The notes beneath the pieces were generated by a model. That model saw only the letters and a program-made list of their open reading frames with translations. It made no database searches and had not been told where the DNA came from. A DNA stretch of 64,000 nucleotides from DAIOXA01 sp050949165 (lineage in GTDB: Bacteria > Bacillota > Proteinivoracia > UBA4975): positions 1-64,000 of the forward strand of contig JBMNFF010000010.1 of the NCBI GenBank assembly GCA_050949165.1, read 5' to 3'. Below are positions 25,834 through 34,174 of the stretch, one piece after another (the first letter of the stretch is position 1; each line of letters begins with the position of its first letter). Both the position numbers and the translations under genes were made by a program.

Positions 25834-26571
25834 TTATTTTTTTACTCCCCGACCCCAGAAAATCCTTTCCCTGTAGGGCGTGAACCCGATTTCCATGGAC
25901 AAGGTCCTGGAAGCGATGTTGTCATCCAGGATGTGCACCATGGGGGTCTTGCCGGTGGCAAGGACTTTGGCCACCAAATCCCGGGCCAGCTTGCTGCCCA
26001 ATCCCTGCCGGCGGTACTGTTCCAGCACCCGCAGGGAGCCCAGATTGACCATGTCCTCTATGGCGTCGTAACACACCGCCCAGCCCGCCAGTTGACCGTC
26101 GATGCGCACGGCGCTGCTGGGGTAGGTTGCGATGATGTGCTTAAAGAAGTCCAGGCTGCCCTCATGCTTGTACGTCCAGTGCTCATTGACGAATTCGGCG
26201 TCGGCAAGGGTAAGGCTGTCCAGGGGCTCCGCCGGCTGGCCCACAAAGTCCGAGGCGGTGATGGTATAGGCGCTGGTCTGCTCTTCGCACTGGATGCCCT
26301 GAAAATGCCCGTTCAGCAAGGGCAGGTACTTACAGGGAACGCCGAAAAAGCTGTATTCCCGGCCACTTTCCAGCTGTGAGAGAAAGCGATCCAGGGCCTT
26401 TTCCTCGCCGTACATATGCAAGCTGTGGTCCAGGAGCATGGCGGCGCCATCCCCGAACCAGAGTTTTAACCGGGAATCCAGCGACGAATGAAAGAGCCGG
26501 TGCAGCATCTTATAGGTGAGGATTGGCTCTTGGCGGAGTAAAACATACACCTCGTGAAAATCTATCTTCAT
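25834..26571 (-). CDS. GNAT-family acetyltransferase
   Basis: The 245-residue protein has a C-terminal GNAT domain from about residue 120: AVRIDGQLAGWAVCYD, LGSLRVLEQYRRQGLGSKLARDLV with the acetyl-CoA loop, and HILDDNIASRTLSMEIGF. The first 115 residues form a separate region seen in FR47-like, glycine-acyltransferase-type enzymes. Substrate unknown. AGGAGG precedes the ATG. A promoter-like gap separates it from the C_GCAxxG_C_C gene on the same strand. Confidence 0.85.
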   Translation of the reverse strand: MKIDFHEVYVLLRQEPILTYKMLHRLFHSSLDSRLKLWFGDGAAMLLDHSLHMYGEEKALDRFLSQLESGREYSFFGVPCKYLPLLNGHFQGIQCEEQTSAYTITASDFVGQPAEPLDSLTLADAEFVNEHWTYKHEGSLDFFKHIIATYPSSAVRIDGQLAGWAVCYDAIEDMVNLGSLRVLEQYRRQGLGSKLARDLVAKVLATGKTPMVHILDDNIASRTLSMEIGFTPYRERIFWGRGVKK

Positions 26572-26650
26572 CTTACCCCTCCTCTTGTCAGCCCATTATA
26601 ACAGGAACATATAATTTGTTCCAGCTGCAGAGGGGGCAGTGCAGGCCCCC

Positions 26651-27121
26651 TTACATATTGGCCTTTCGGTGAGGCAGGTCACTTGCCAACTGAGGACAGG
26701 TCTTCCTGAGGCCAGGGTCTTCGGCAAGCAGGTTTTCAAAAACCCGGGCCAGGGCGGCGGCGGCCTTCCTGACGTAGGCGACGCAGTCCTCCCTCTCCTC
26801 AGTCCTTAGATCCCGGCAACAAATGGATTGGAATTCTTCTTCAAAAGCGGTGACTATCTTTTCCCGCAGGGCCTTGAAGTCCTCCTGATTCTGGGCGGAG
26901 TTGACCCGGCCGGCGGCGGCCCCCAGGGCGAGAACGGCCCCGCTCAAGGCTCCGCAAACTTCTCCCAGGCCCAGGCCGCCGCCAAAGCCGGTGGCCAGGC
27001 GGACATCCTTGGGGCCGAGGCTGAGGCCAAAGGTCTCGGTGGCCGCCAAAAACACCGCTTCGGCGCAATTATACCCGGAGCGAAAATGTGCTTCCGCTCT
27101 GTCTCTTATAGCATTTATCAT
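26651..27121 (-). CDS. C_GCAxxG_C_C family redox-type protein
   Basis: The 156-residue protein shows the pattern after which the family is named: GYNCAEA, then GGGLGLGEVCGALSGAVLALG, a CCRDL pair and a final CVAYV. These spaced cysteines are conserved across anaerobes and are thought to bind a metal or redox cofactor, but no activity is established. GAGGAGG precedes the ATG. It lies alone between an acetyltransferase gene and a DapF-like gene. Confidence 0.88.
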   Translation of the reverse strand: MINAIRDRAEAHFRSGYNCAEAVFLAATETFGLSLGPKDVRLATGFGGGLGLGEVCGALSGAVLALGAAAGRVNSAQNQEDFKALREKIVTAFEEEFQSICCRDLRTEEREDCVAYVRKAAAALARVFENLLAEDPGLRKTCPQLASDLPHRKANM

Positions 27122-27208
27122 ATCTGTTCCTCCTCAGGGCAGTTTCCCGCCACTTTTGCCACTACCCATTCTAACAGCCTTGGCGAGCCCGGGCAATGGA
27201 AAAGACCC

Positions 27209-27928
27209 CTAAGGGTCCCCACTGGATCCTGTATTTATCTCCGCCACCGGAGCCCTCTGGATATAACGGCCCGAGGGATCCCATTCCACAACTACCTCGC
27301 CGCCGGGCATGGAGATGCGCAGGGGCAGCATGCCCTTGTCCAGGCGGTGGAGGACCGCAGCGGCGGCGCAGGCGGCGGTGCAGCTGCTGGGGAGTTCTCC
27401 CCCCCGCCGCCAGATTCGCAGCTGCAGTACTTCGCCAGCTTGCGCGAAGACGGTGTCCACCCCACCAAAATACCGGTCCAGGGCCTCTCCCTCATTTTGG
27501 ATATTGAGGTCGTGAATATCCCGGCGAAAGGTGATAAAGTAGCGCTGCCCCATATTGACAAGATAGCCGTGAAAATCCCTGCCAATCTGGTACTCGCCTC
27601 CGTACACCGGAGGTGGAAAGCCGAGGACGGTCTCCCCGCCCCGGACGTAGACCCGGCGGATGCCGGTATCGGTTTCCAGTTCCCAGCAGCCTTGACCCAG
27701 GGCATAGCCAGCGCAGCGCAGGGCGCTGGCGCCGGGGACTACTCTTACGCCCCGGGGATTGTACATTTCCACCCGGTGTCGTCCTTCCAGGCCTGGCCCC
27801 AAGACAATCACTCGCCGGATCCGGTCAGACTCCCCGCCCCGCTGGGCCGGGACGGGCAGGGGATGGCGGGTCGCTTCCGGACCCACGACACGGTACTCGT
27901 TGCCCAAACAAAACAGTCTCTTTTCCAT
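27209..27928 (-). CDS. Degenerate diaminopimelate epimerase-like protein
   Basis: The 239-residue product resembles DapF: MYNPRGVRVVPGASALRCAGYAL aligns with the family segment N-PDG..CGNGxRC, and IWRRGGELPSSCTAACAAAAVL with RxWERGxGxTxACGTGACAA. In the first motif the catalytic Cys appears to be replaced (VPGAS instead of CGNG), while the second keeps a Cys. With about 40 residues fewer than DapF, it is unlikely to be a normal epimerase. ATG 27928 is six bases after GGGGGG; the ATG at 27934 abuts it. No lysine biosynthesis genes are near. Confidence 0.6.
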   Translation of the reverse strand: MEKRLFCLGNEYRVVGPEATRHPLPVPAQRGGESDRIRRVIVLGPGLEGRHRVEMYNPRGVRVVPGASALRCAGYALGQGCWELETDTGIRRVYVRGGETVLGFPPPVYGGEYQIGRDFHGYLVNMGQRYFITFRRDIHDLNIQNEGEALDRYFGGVDTVFAQAGEVLQLRIWRRGGELPSSCTAACAAAAVLHRLDKGMLPLRISMPGGEVVVEWDPSGRYIQRAPVAEINTGSSGDP

Positions 27929-28000
27929 CTCCATCCCCCCTTACTAAAATACTATCAGGGGACAAAGTCAATAATTCCTGAAGGGAAAAATAACCATGGA

Positions 28001-28034
28001 AAAGGCAATCTGACCAATCAGGCCGATTGCCTTT
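28001..28034 (-). terminator. Terminator at the end of smpB
   Basis: AAAGGCAATC and GATTGCCTTT form a 10-bp stem that includes the smpB stop; the minus strand continues TTTTCC. Confidence 0.7.
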
Positions 28035-28491
28035 ACTTCATGCGCTCGCGGAAGGCCCGCTCTATCTCTCGATTGGCCGTGCGTTCGGCCAAATCCCGGC
28101 GTTTGTCGTATAACTTTTTGCCCCGGGCAACGGCCAGTTCTACCTTGACCCGGCCCCGCTTAAAATAGAGGCGCAAGGGGACCAAGGTCACCCCCTTCTC
28201 CCGGACGAGACCGATGAGGCGGCGGATTTCGCCGCGATGAAGGAGGAGTTTGCGGGGGCGCAGTGGGTCGTGATTAAAGCGATTGCCCTGTTCATAGGGG
28301 CTTATGTGCACGTTATACAGAAACACCTCGTCGTTTTCTACCCGGGCGAAGCTGTCCTTGAGGTTGACCCTGCGGCCCCGAATGGACTTGACCTCAGTGC
28401 CCTGGAGAACCAGGCCGGCTTCAATTACCTCGTCGATGTGGTAATCATGGCGGGCTTTGCGGTTTTCGACAATTACTTTGATCTCATCCAT
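28033..28491 (-). CDS. smpB: SsrA-binding protein SmpB
   Basis: The 152-residue product matches SmpB along its length: VIVENRKARHDYHIDEVIEAG, LQGTEVKSIRGRRVNLKDSF, HISPYEQGNRFNHDP and the C-terminal tail KKLYDKRRDLAERTANREIE, which enters the ribosomal mRNA channel. It binds the tRNA-like part of tmRNA, encoded 3 kb away on the same strand. The frame is open to 28569, but GAGGAATTGCC directly before the ATG at 28491 and the family start fix the N-terminus there. Confidence 0.96.
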   Translation of the reverse strand: MDEIKVIVENRKARHDYHIDEVIEAGLVLQGTEVKSIRGRRVNLKDSFARVENDEVFLYNVHISPYEQGNRFNHDPLRPRKLLLHRGEIRRLIGLVREKGVTLVPLRLYFKRGRVKVELAVARGKKLYDKRRDLAERTANREIERAFRERMK

Positions 28492-28571
28492 GGCAATTCT
28501 CCTCGGAAAGTGTGAGACACACGGTTGGGTCGACCGTGTGTCCGGGTAAAGGGTTAATGGGTATAACATTG

Positions 28572-28609
28572 GGTATGGTCAGTATACCATACCTTGGTCG
28601 CCCGGTCAA
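28572..28609 (-). promoter_or_regulatory. Promoter of smpB overlapped by a palindrome
   Basis: On the minus strand TTGACC (28609-28604) and TATACT (28586-28581) are 17 bases apart. GGTATGGT (28572-28579) and ACCATACC (28586-28593) form an inverted repeat centred on the -10 box, a suitable place for an operator. Confidence 0.65.
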
Positions 28610-28733
28610 CAGATTTTCCCTATTGGCCATAGTATTATGCAATAATTACCAAAGGATTTAATCTCCCGCTACCCCCAAAAAAAACTTTTGTTAGCGGAAT
28701 ATTATAGTGTAAAACCAAATGGGAGGGATGCCT

Positions 28734-29765
28734 ATGCAGCGTATTTTGGCAGCGTTGATTGCCGCCCTGATGATCTTTACCCTGGCTGCTCCAACAGCCC
28801 TGGCGGCAACTGCAGACGAAGAAGGAGTCGTAGTAACCATCACAGACCCGGCCGGGGAATCCGATACGGATTCCGGCCCAGACGCAGACGAAGCGGAAGC
28901 AAATCCCGAAGAGGAAACCGGCGCTGCCAAAGCCCCGGGGAAAATCTTAACGCCTGAATCACCCTTTTACTTCCTGAAGCGATTCGTCGAATCGATCAGG
29001 CTCTTCCTCACCCTCGATGGTGAGAAAAAAGCGCAATTGCTGTCGGATTTGGCCGAGGAAAGGGCAAAGGAACTGGAAGCCCTGCAGGAAAAATTCGCCG
29101 ATGGCCAACTGACAGAGAAGCAATTTAAGCTTCTGGAAAAGGCCCTGGAGGACCTGATCCTTTTCACCGAAAAACTCGCCGATACCCTGGCTGATGAAGA
29201 TTCTGCTCCGTCAGACCAGGAACAAGGGGAGGAAGCGCAAGATCCTGCCGCTGGGGACCAAGATGAAGCAAGTACAGAAGAAGATGAGGCTGTAACAGAC
29301 CCAGAAGAAAACCCCAATGACGACCATGAAGATGAAGAAAGCGACCTAGATCCAGACAAAGAAACAGACGCAGACAAGGACGGGAAATGTCCAGATAAAT
29401 ACCTGAAGCGGGTCGCCCATTTACAGGCAATCGCCGAAAGGGCTCCTGAAGCCGCCCAAAAGGGATTGGCCAGGGCCATTGCCAACGCATTGCGGCAGCG
29501 GGAACGCGCCATCGCCAAGGGCAAGATTCCCTGCCCGAGCCTTGAAGACGACGCAGAAGACGAAGAAACATACAGCGAAAGAGACAAAGACTTCTCCTGT
29601 AAAGACGAGGATCGCGCATCTAAGACCTGGAACAAAGCCGAAAAGGAAAAACAGAAGCTGAATCAAAAGGACAAACTTCAGCGCACTGTGGATAAGGACA
29701 GGCGGTGGCCAGCCAAGTTCAGTCCGGGTAAAGGAAAGGGTAAATTTAAGGGTAAAGGGTATTGA
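28734..29765 (+). CDS. Exported DUF5667-type protein with acidic linker and basic tail
   Basis: The 343-residue product has a signal peptide (LAALIAALMIFTLAAPTALA), then a helical region about 75-155 beginning PGKILTPESPFYFLKRFVESI, the DUF5667 signature, with LLSDLAEERAKELEAL following. An Asp/Glu-rich linker of about 70 residues leads to a second helical repeat (YLKRVAHLQAIAERAPEAAQ), then a Lys-rich tail ending KGKGKFKGKGY. ATG 28734 has GGGAGG seven bases upstream. DUF5667 proteins are exported and of unknown role, often near ECF sigma factors, absent here. It is convergent with rnr. Confidence 0.78.
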   Translation: MQRILAALIAALMIFTLAAPTALAATADEEGVVVTITDPAGESDTDSGPDADEAEANPEEETGAAKAPGKILTPESPFYFLKRFVESIRLFLTLDGEKKAQLLSDLAEERAKELEALQEKFADGQLTEKQFKLLEKALEDLILFTEKLADTLADEDSAPSDQEQGEEAQDPAAGDQDEASTEEDEAVTDPEENPNDDHEDEESDLDPDKETDADKDGKCPDKYLKRVAHLQAIAERAPEAAQKGLARAIANALRQRERAIAKGKIPCPSLEDDAEDEETYSERDKDFSCKDEDRASKTWNKAEKEKQKLNQKDKLQRTVDKDRRWPAKFSPGKGKGKFKGKGY

Positions 29766-29782
29766 GACATAGCTTCCTCCTG

Positions 29783-29813
29783 CAGAATAAGCGGCCCAGG
29801 GCCGCTTATTCTG
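29783..29813. terminator. Bidirectional hairpin between the DUF5667 gene and rnr
   Basis: A perfect 14-bp stem (29783-29796 with 29800-29813) and CAG loop. The rnr stop codon lies inside the stem. T tracts are short. Confidence 0.65.
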
Positions 29814-31920
29814 TTACCAAGAGGAAATCCAGGGTGCGGGCATCTTTATTGACCTTGATTAGCTTGACGGTGACAGGATCGGCCAGGCGGAATATCTTCC
29901 TGGTGCGCTCGCCCACCAGGCAGTACATCTTCTCGTTATACTGATAGTAATCATCGTGCATATTGCTGATGTGCACCAGGCCCTCGACGCTGTTCTCCAA
30001 CTCCACAAAGATCCCAAAGGCAGTGACGCCGCTGATAATGCCCGGAAAGGTTTCCCCCAGATGGGCCTCCATATATTCCACCTTCTTCATGTCCACCGAC
30101 TCCCGGTCTGCCTCCTCGGCGACCCGCTCCCGGCGGGAGCAGTGATCGGCCAGTTCCTTGAGCTTCTTGACCTGGGAGTGCCAGGACCGGGGCGCCTTCT
30201 CTCCCAACCAGTAGGTGATGAAACGGTGAACCAGGAGGTCAGGATAGCGGCGGATGGGCGAGGTGAAATGGGTGTAATATTTTGCCGCCAGGCCAAAGTG
30301 GCCAAAATTTTGCTCGGTGTACTTGGCCTGACGCAGCGAGCGCAGGGTCACAGTGCTGATCAGGCGGTGGTAGCGCTCTCCTTTGGCCTTCTCCAACATC
30401 TGCTGCAGAGCCTTGGGGTGGATGTCGTCGTAGCCGCCCTTGATATGGTAGCCAAAGTTATGGATGAACTCGTTGAGCTCCTTGATCTTATCCGAGGCTG
30501 GTTTTTCATGAACCCGATAGATAAAGGGGTTACCCATATGGGCAAAGTGCTGGGCTACCGTCTCGTTGGCCACCAGCATGAACTCCTCGATGATCCGCTC
30601 GGCGATGGTTCTGGGCCGGGGGATGATGGCGACTGGCTTGCCCTTATCGCCCAGTTTTACCTTGGTTTCAGGAAAATCAAAGTCAATTGCCCCCCGCTTG
30701 CTGCGGCGGCGGGTCAGCACTTCCGCCAGTTCCTCCATGAGCCGGAACTGGGGCACCAAGTCCCGATAGCGCTCTTCCAGATTCCGGTCCTGCTCCCGGA
30801 GGATGCGGTACACATCCTCATAGGTCATCCGCTCCTTGGTGCGGATGACGCCCTTGCTCAGCCGATAATCAGTGACCTGACCCGAGGGGTCAATATCCAT
30901 GACCAGGCTTATGGTCAGGCGATCTTGCCGGGGGTTGAGGCTGCAGATTCCGTTGGAGAGGCGCTGGGGAAGCATGGGGATTACCCGGTCCACCAGGTAG
31001 ACGCTGGTGGCCCGCCGGTAGGCTTCCTTATCCAGGGCGGTACCGGGGCGAACATAATGGGAAACATCGGCGATGTGGACCCCCAGGCGGTAGCCGCTAT
31101 CTGTCTTGATGACATTGACTGCGTCGTCCAGATCCCGGGCATCTTCTCCGTCAATGGTCACGATGTCCAGGTCCCGGAAATCGGTGCGCCCCTCCAGTTC
31201 GGCAGGCCGGATAAACTCCGGCACCCTTTCAGCTTCTGCCTGCACTTCCTGGGGGAATTCCAGGGGCAATTGGTACTTGTAGATGATGGAGAGGATATCG
31301 GTGCCCGGGGCATCCTTATGGCCCAGGCGCTGGATAATTCTGCCCTCGGGGCTGTGCCGTCCCTCGGGCCAGCGGGTAATCTCCACCACGACCTTCTCCT
31401 GGTCCACCGCCCCGCTGAAGTCGTCCTTGCTGACAAAGATGTCCTGGCTCAGCCTGCTGTCGTCGGGCAGGACAAAGCCGTACTTCTTGCCCTTGTTGAA
31501 GGTGCCCACCACCGTGGTATTGTACCGCTCCAGGATGCGGATTACTTCACCCTCAGCCCGGGCGCCCTTGGCCTTGCTGTGGAGCCGGGCCACCACACGG
31601 TCGTTATGCATGGCGCCGTTGGTATCTGCCGGAGCGATGTAGACATCCCCTTGCTCTTCCCGGTCAGAGATGACAAAGGCGAATCCCTTGGCATGCCCCT
31701 GGAGGCGGCCCACCACCAGGTTCATCCTTTCCGGAACTCCGTACCTGTGCCAGCGGGTCTTGATGACCTCCCCCTGGGCTTCCAGTTCCTCCAGCTGCTT
31801 TTTGAACTGCTTTTGCCCTGGGCCGTCGAGCTCGAAGGCGGCAATTAACTCTTCCAGAGTCAAGGGATTGTAGGCTTTTTCGCGCATGAACTGCAATATT
31901 TTTTCTTTCGTAACTCTCAC
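29806..31920 (-). CDS. rnr: Ribonuclease R
   Basis: The 704-residue protein has an N-terminal helix-turn-helix (about 1-60), cold-shock-like OB domains (about 65-215), the RNB catalytic domain (about 245-570; VTIDGEDARDLDDAV gives the metal-binding aspartates) and a C-terminal S1 domain (VTAFGIFVELENSVEGLVHIS). It degrades structured RNA 3' to 5' and takes part in trans-translation with SmpB and tmRNA. The GTG start follows AGAG closely; the family N-terminus supports it. In many relatives secG-rnr-smpB are contiguous; here an opposite-strand gene separates rnr from smpB. Confidence 0.95.
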   Translation of the reverse strand: MRVTKEKILQFMREKAYNPLTLEELIAAFELDGPGQKQFKKQLEELEAQGEVIKTRWHRYGVPERMNLVVGRLQGHAKGFAFVISDREEQGDVYIAPADTNGAMHNDRVVARLHSKAKGARAEGEVIRILERYNTTVVGTFNKGKKYGFVLPDDSRLSQDIFVSKDDFSGAVDQEKVVVEITRWPEGRHSPEGRIIQRLGHKDAPGTDILSIIYKYQLPLEFPQEVQAEAERVPEFIRPAELEGRTDFRDLDIVTIDGEDARDLDDAVNVIKTDSGYRLGVHIADVSHYVRPGTALDKEAYRRATSVYLVDRVIPMLPQRLSNGICSLNPRQDRLTISLVMDIDPSGQVTDYRLSKGVIRTKERMTYEDVYRILREQDRNLEERYRDLVPQFRLMEELAEVLTRRRSKRGAIDFDFPETKVKLGDKGKPVAIIPRPRTIAERIIEEFMLVANETVAQHFAHMGNPFIYRVHEKPASDKIKELNEFIHNFGYHIKGGYDDIHPKALQQMLEKAKGERYHRLISTVTLRSLRQAKYTEQNFGHFGLAAKYYTHFTSPIRRYPDLLVHRFITYWLGEKAPRSWHSQVKKLKELADHCSRRERVAEEADRESVDMKKVEYMEAHLGETFPGIISGVTAFGIFVELENSVEGLVHISNMHDDYYQYNEKMYCLVGERTRKIFRLADPVTVKLIKVNKDARTLDFLLVTE

Positions 31921-32000
31921 CTCTTTTATTAGCAGGAAAATCCTTTATCCAAATAGAAGTAGTTCAGGTAAAACCAAATTTTTTCAGGGGGTATGTAGCC

Positions 32001-33554
32001 ATGACATGGCTGGCGGCAAAATGGTATTCGAGATTTTCTAAAAAATTTACTTATACCGTCCAGAATTATGAGCTGGAATTGACAATTGACCCCCGTCGCT
32101 ATACGTACAGCGCCACCGCTTCCATAACCATGACCGTGACCAAGAACACCAACCAATTTTACTTCTTACTTTCCGATCAGTGTGCGCTGCACTCCGTCAC
32201 CTATCTGGGCCTGGCCTTGCCCCATACCGTAAAACAACTTTACCCCGGCCTCAACCTCATCAAGGCCACCTTGCCCCGCAAAGCCGATGAAGGCGAAAAA
32301 CTGGTGATGGCCTTCATCTATCGCAGCAAATTCTCTGTCCCGCCCGGAGAAGCCATGGAACTGGCCCCCGGCATGAACTGGTATCCCTTCTCCCCTCTGC
32401 CCCAGGCTTACACCTGTAAGCTGAATGTGGTGGCGCCGGAGTCATTCCGCATTGTCGGGGTGGGCAAACTCAGCAAGGAGCAGCCGACGGATACCAGGAT
32501 GCTCTCCCAGTGGAAGGCGACAATTCCCTTTCGGGGTCTCCACATGCTGGCTGGGGATTTTTTGAAGACCTCCCGGGACACCCAGCCCCAACTGGATGTG
32601 TACTACCCCCGCAAGTTCATGAATCAAGGCAAGTTTGCGGCGGATAACTGCGAAAAGCTTCTGGCCTACTTTACGGCGATATTGGGACCGGCCCCAACCC
32701 CCTCCATAGCCGTCGTCCTCACCGATAACAGTCAACCCGGCATCAATACCTCCCTTTACCTTACCAGTATTTATGCCGGCAGCCTCGAGCAACTGCGGGA
32801 ATACGACTCCGCCAAGGAGAGAAATATGCGCATGTTTCTCCTCACTGCCCGGGAGATGGCCCGGCGCTGGCTCAAGGAGTCCCTGGCCCTTGCCCACCCC
32901 AGCCAGGTCTGGTACCTGGACGGGCTGGCAGAGTACCTCTCCTGGCTTGCCCTGGAGGAGGAATATGGGCCCTCGGTTCGGGAGCAAGTAATGCTGGAGG
33001 CTCGTGAACTGGTTTTGGCCGAAGCCAAAAAGCCCATTGCCACCGAAGCCTTTGGCGTCAAAGAAGAGTTCGCCCCCTGGCTGGTGGCCAAGGCCGCCTG
33101 GCTCATGCGCGCCGCCCATTGCCTGGCAGGAGAAGCCTTCTTGCCCTCGCTGCAGGAGTATTATGCCCAGGCCTCCCAATCTCAGTATGCTCCATCTCCT
33201 GCTGAATTTTTCAGGATTATGGGCAGCACTACCAGAACAGATATGGACCAGCTGTACCGGGAGTGGGTCCAGGACAACAGCGAATTGAGGATCGTCATTT
33301 CCGAGGGCAGAACCTTTCAGGATGATGAGGGCAACTGGCAGTTGCTGTTCAACCTGGAAAACCAGGGCAAGCTAAAGTGGCCCCATCCGGTGGAAATAAA
33401 ACTGGACCTGGCCGACGGCAACAGCGAGACCCGCAATCTCTACATAGAAAAAGACCCCCACTTGATCAGGACCGCGGCCAAAATCGTCACGGTAACGGTG
33501 GACCCGGAACTGAAGTTCCTCAACTGGGCCCAGGAAAAAATCTATACTATGTAA
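32001..33554 (+). CDS. M1 aminopeptidase-like protein lacking the zinc motif
   Basis: The 517-residue protein has the layout of an M1 metallopeptidase: an N-terminal beta domain (YELELTIDPRRYTYSATASITMT, ..), a middle helical domain and a C-terminal region. Where active enzymes have HExxH-(18)-E, this protein reads TAREMARRWLKES and WYLDGLAEYLS, so both zinc histidines and the first glutamate are missing while the surrounding fold is kept. A binding or structural role is likelier than proteolysis. No signal peptide is apparent. The start has GGGGG eight bases upstream. It is divergent from rnr and convergent with an HD gene. Confidence 0.7.
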   Translation: MTWLAAKWYSRFSKKFTYTVQNYELELTIDPRRYTYSATASITMTVTKNTNQFYFLLSDQCALHSVTYLGLALPHTVKQLYPGLNLIKATLPRKADEGEKLVMAFIYRSKFSVPPGEAMELAPGMNWYPFSPLPQAYTCKLNVVAPESFRIVGVGKLSKEQPTDTRMLSQWKATIPFRGLHMLAGDFLKTSRDTQPQLDVYYPRKFMNQGKFAADNCEKLLAYFTAILGPAPTPSIAVVLTDNSQPGINTSLYLTSIYAGSLEQLREYDSAKERNMRMFLLTAREMARRWLKESLALAHPSQVWYLDGLAEYLSWLALEEEYGPSVREQVMLEARELVLAEAKKPIATEAFGVKEEFAPWLVAKAAWLMRAAHCLAGEAFLPSLQEYYAQASQSQYAPSPAEFFRIMGSTTRTDMDQLYREWVQDNSELRIVISEGRTFQDDEGNWQLLFNLENQGKLKWPHPVEIKLDLADGNSETRNLYIEKDPHLIRTAAKIVTVTVDPELKFLNWAQEKIYTM

Positions 33555-33556
33555 CT

Positions 33557-33578
33557 AAAGCTGCCGAGAGGCAGCTTT
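33557..33578. terminator. Bidirectional terminator between M1-like and HD genes
   Basis: AAAGCTGCC and GGCAGCTTT pair around GAGA, with T tract on the plus strand and A/T-rich sequence on the other side. Confidence 0.8.
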
Positions 33579-34132
33579 TATAGTTCCAGATCTCCGGCAA
33601 TGGCCTGCATGGCCTCCAAGCCCAACCCCACAAACTCCTCCAGATCCAGGCCCAGTTCCTCCCGACAGAGGGCGATTTGCTCCCGGTTGGCGCCCCGGGC
33701 AAACTGCTTATCCCCAAACCGGTTGAGGACAAATTGGGTGTCGATGGCGGCCAGTTTTTTCTCCGGGTGAATCAGGGCTGCCGCCACGATGAGCCCTGTC
33801 AGGGGGTCGGCAATGTGGAGGGCGCTGTCCAGCAGGGAGCGCCGCTCCAGGCCATGGGCGGAATTGTGAACCTTGACGGCCTGGACAATCTCCGGGGCCA
33901 CACCCAAATCTGCCAAAATTTCTGCCCCCACCAAGCTGTGCTGCTCAGGATTCTGGGCTGTTTCCTCGTAGTCGATGTCGTGGAGCAGTCCGGCCAGGGC
34001 CCACTGTTCTTCCTGACCTCCCAGCCTCTTGGCCAGCTGCCGCAGCACCGCTTCCACGGCATACATGTGCTTGAGCAGGTTGCGATTCTTAACCCGCTTC
34101 TTCAATTCCCCTAGGGCCTGTTCCCGATTCAT
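33578..34132 (-). CDS. HD-domain phosphohydrolase
   Basis: The 184-residue protein starts at an ATG with AGGGGGAATT upstream. It contains the HD pattern: His in LLKHMYAVEAVL, the HD pair in ALAGLLHDIDYEE, a later His in NPEQHSLVGAE and Asp in HIADPLTGL. HDIG/HDOD-type proteins of this size hydrolyse nucleotides or other phosphate esters. The frame is open upstream to 34168, but the ribosome site favours 34132. The substrate is unknown. Confidence 0.85.
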   Translation of the reverse strand: MNREQALGELKKRVKNRNLLKHMYAVEAVLRQLAKRLGGQEEQWALAGLLHDIDYEETAQNPEQHSLVGAEILADLGVAPEIVQAVKVHNSAHGLERRSLLDSALHIADPLTGLIVAAALIHPEKKLAAIDTQFVLNRFGDKQFARGANREQIALCREELGLDLEEFVGLGLEAMQAIAGDLEL

Positions 34133-34174
34133 GCCAATTCCCCCTTGTGAGGAGGTACTATACCACATATTTCC

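Noticed and set aside
29956..31848. 630-codon plus-strand frame opposite rnr
   Set aside because: Long only because of GC-rich codon bias; RNase R motifs are on the minus strand.
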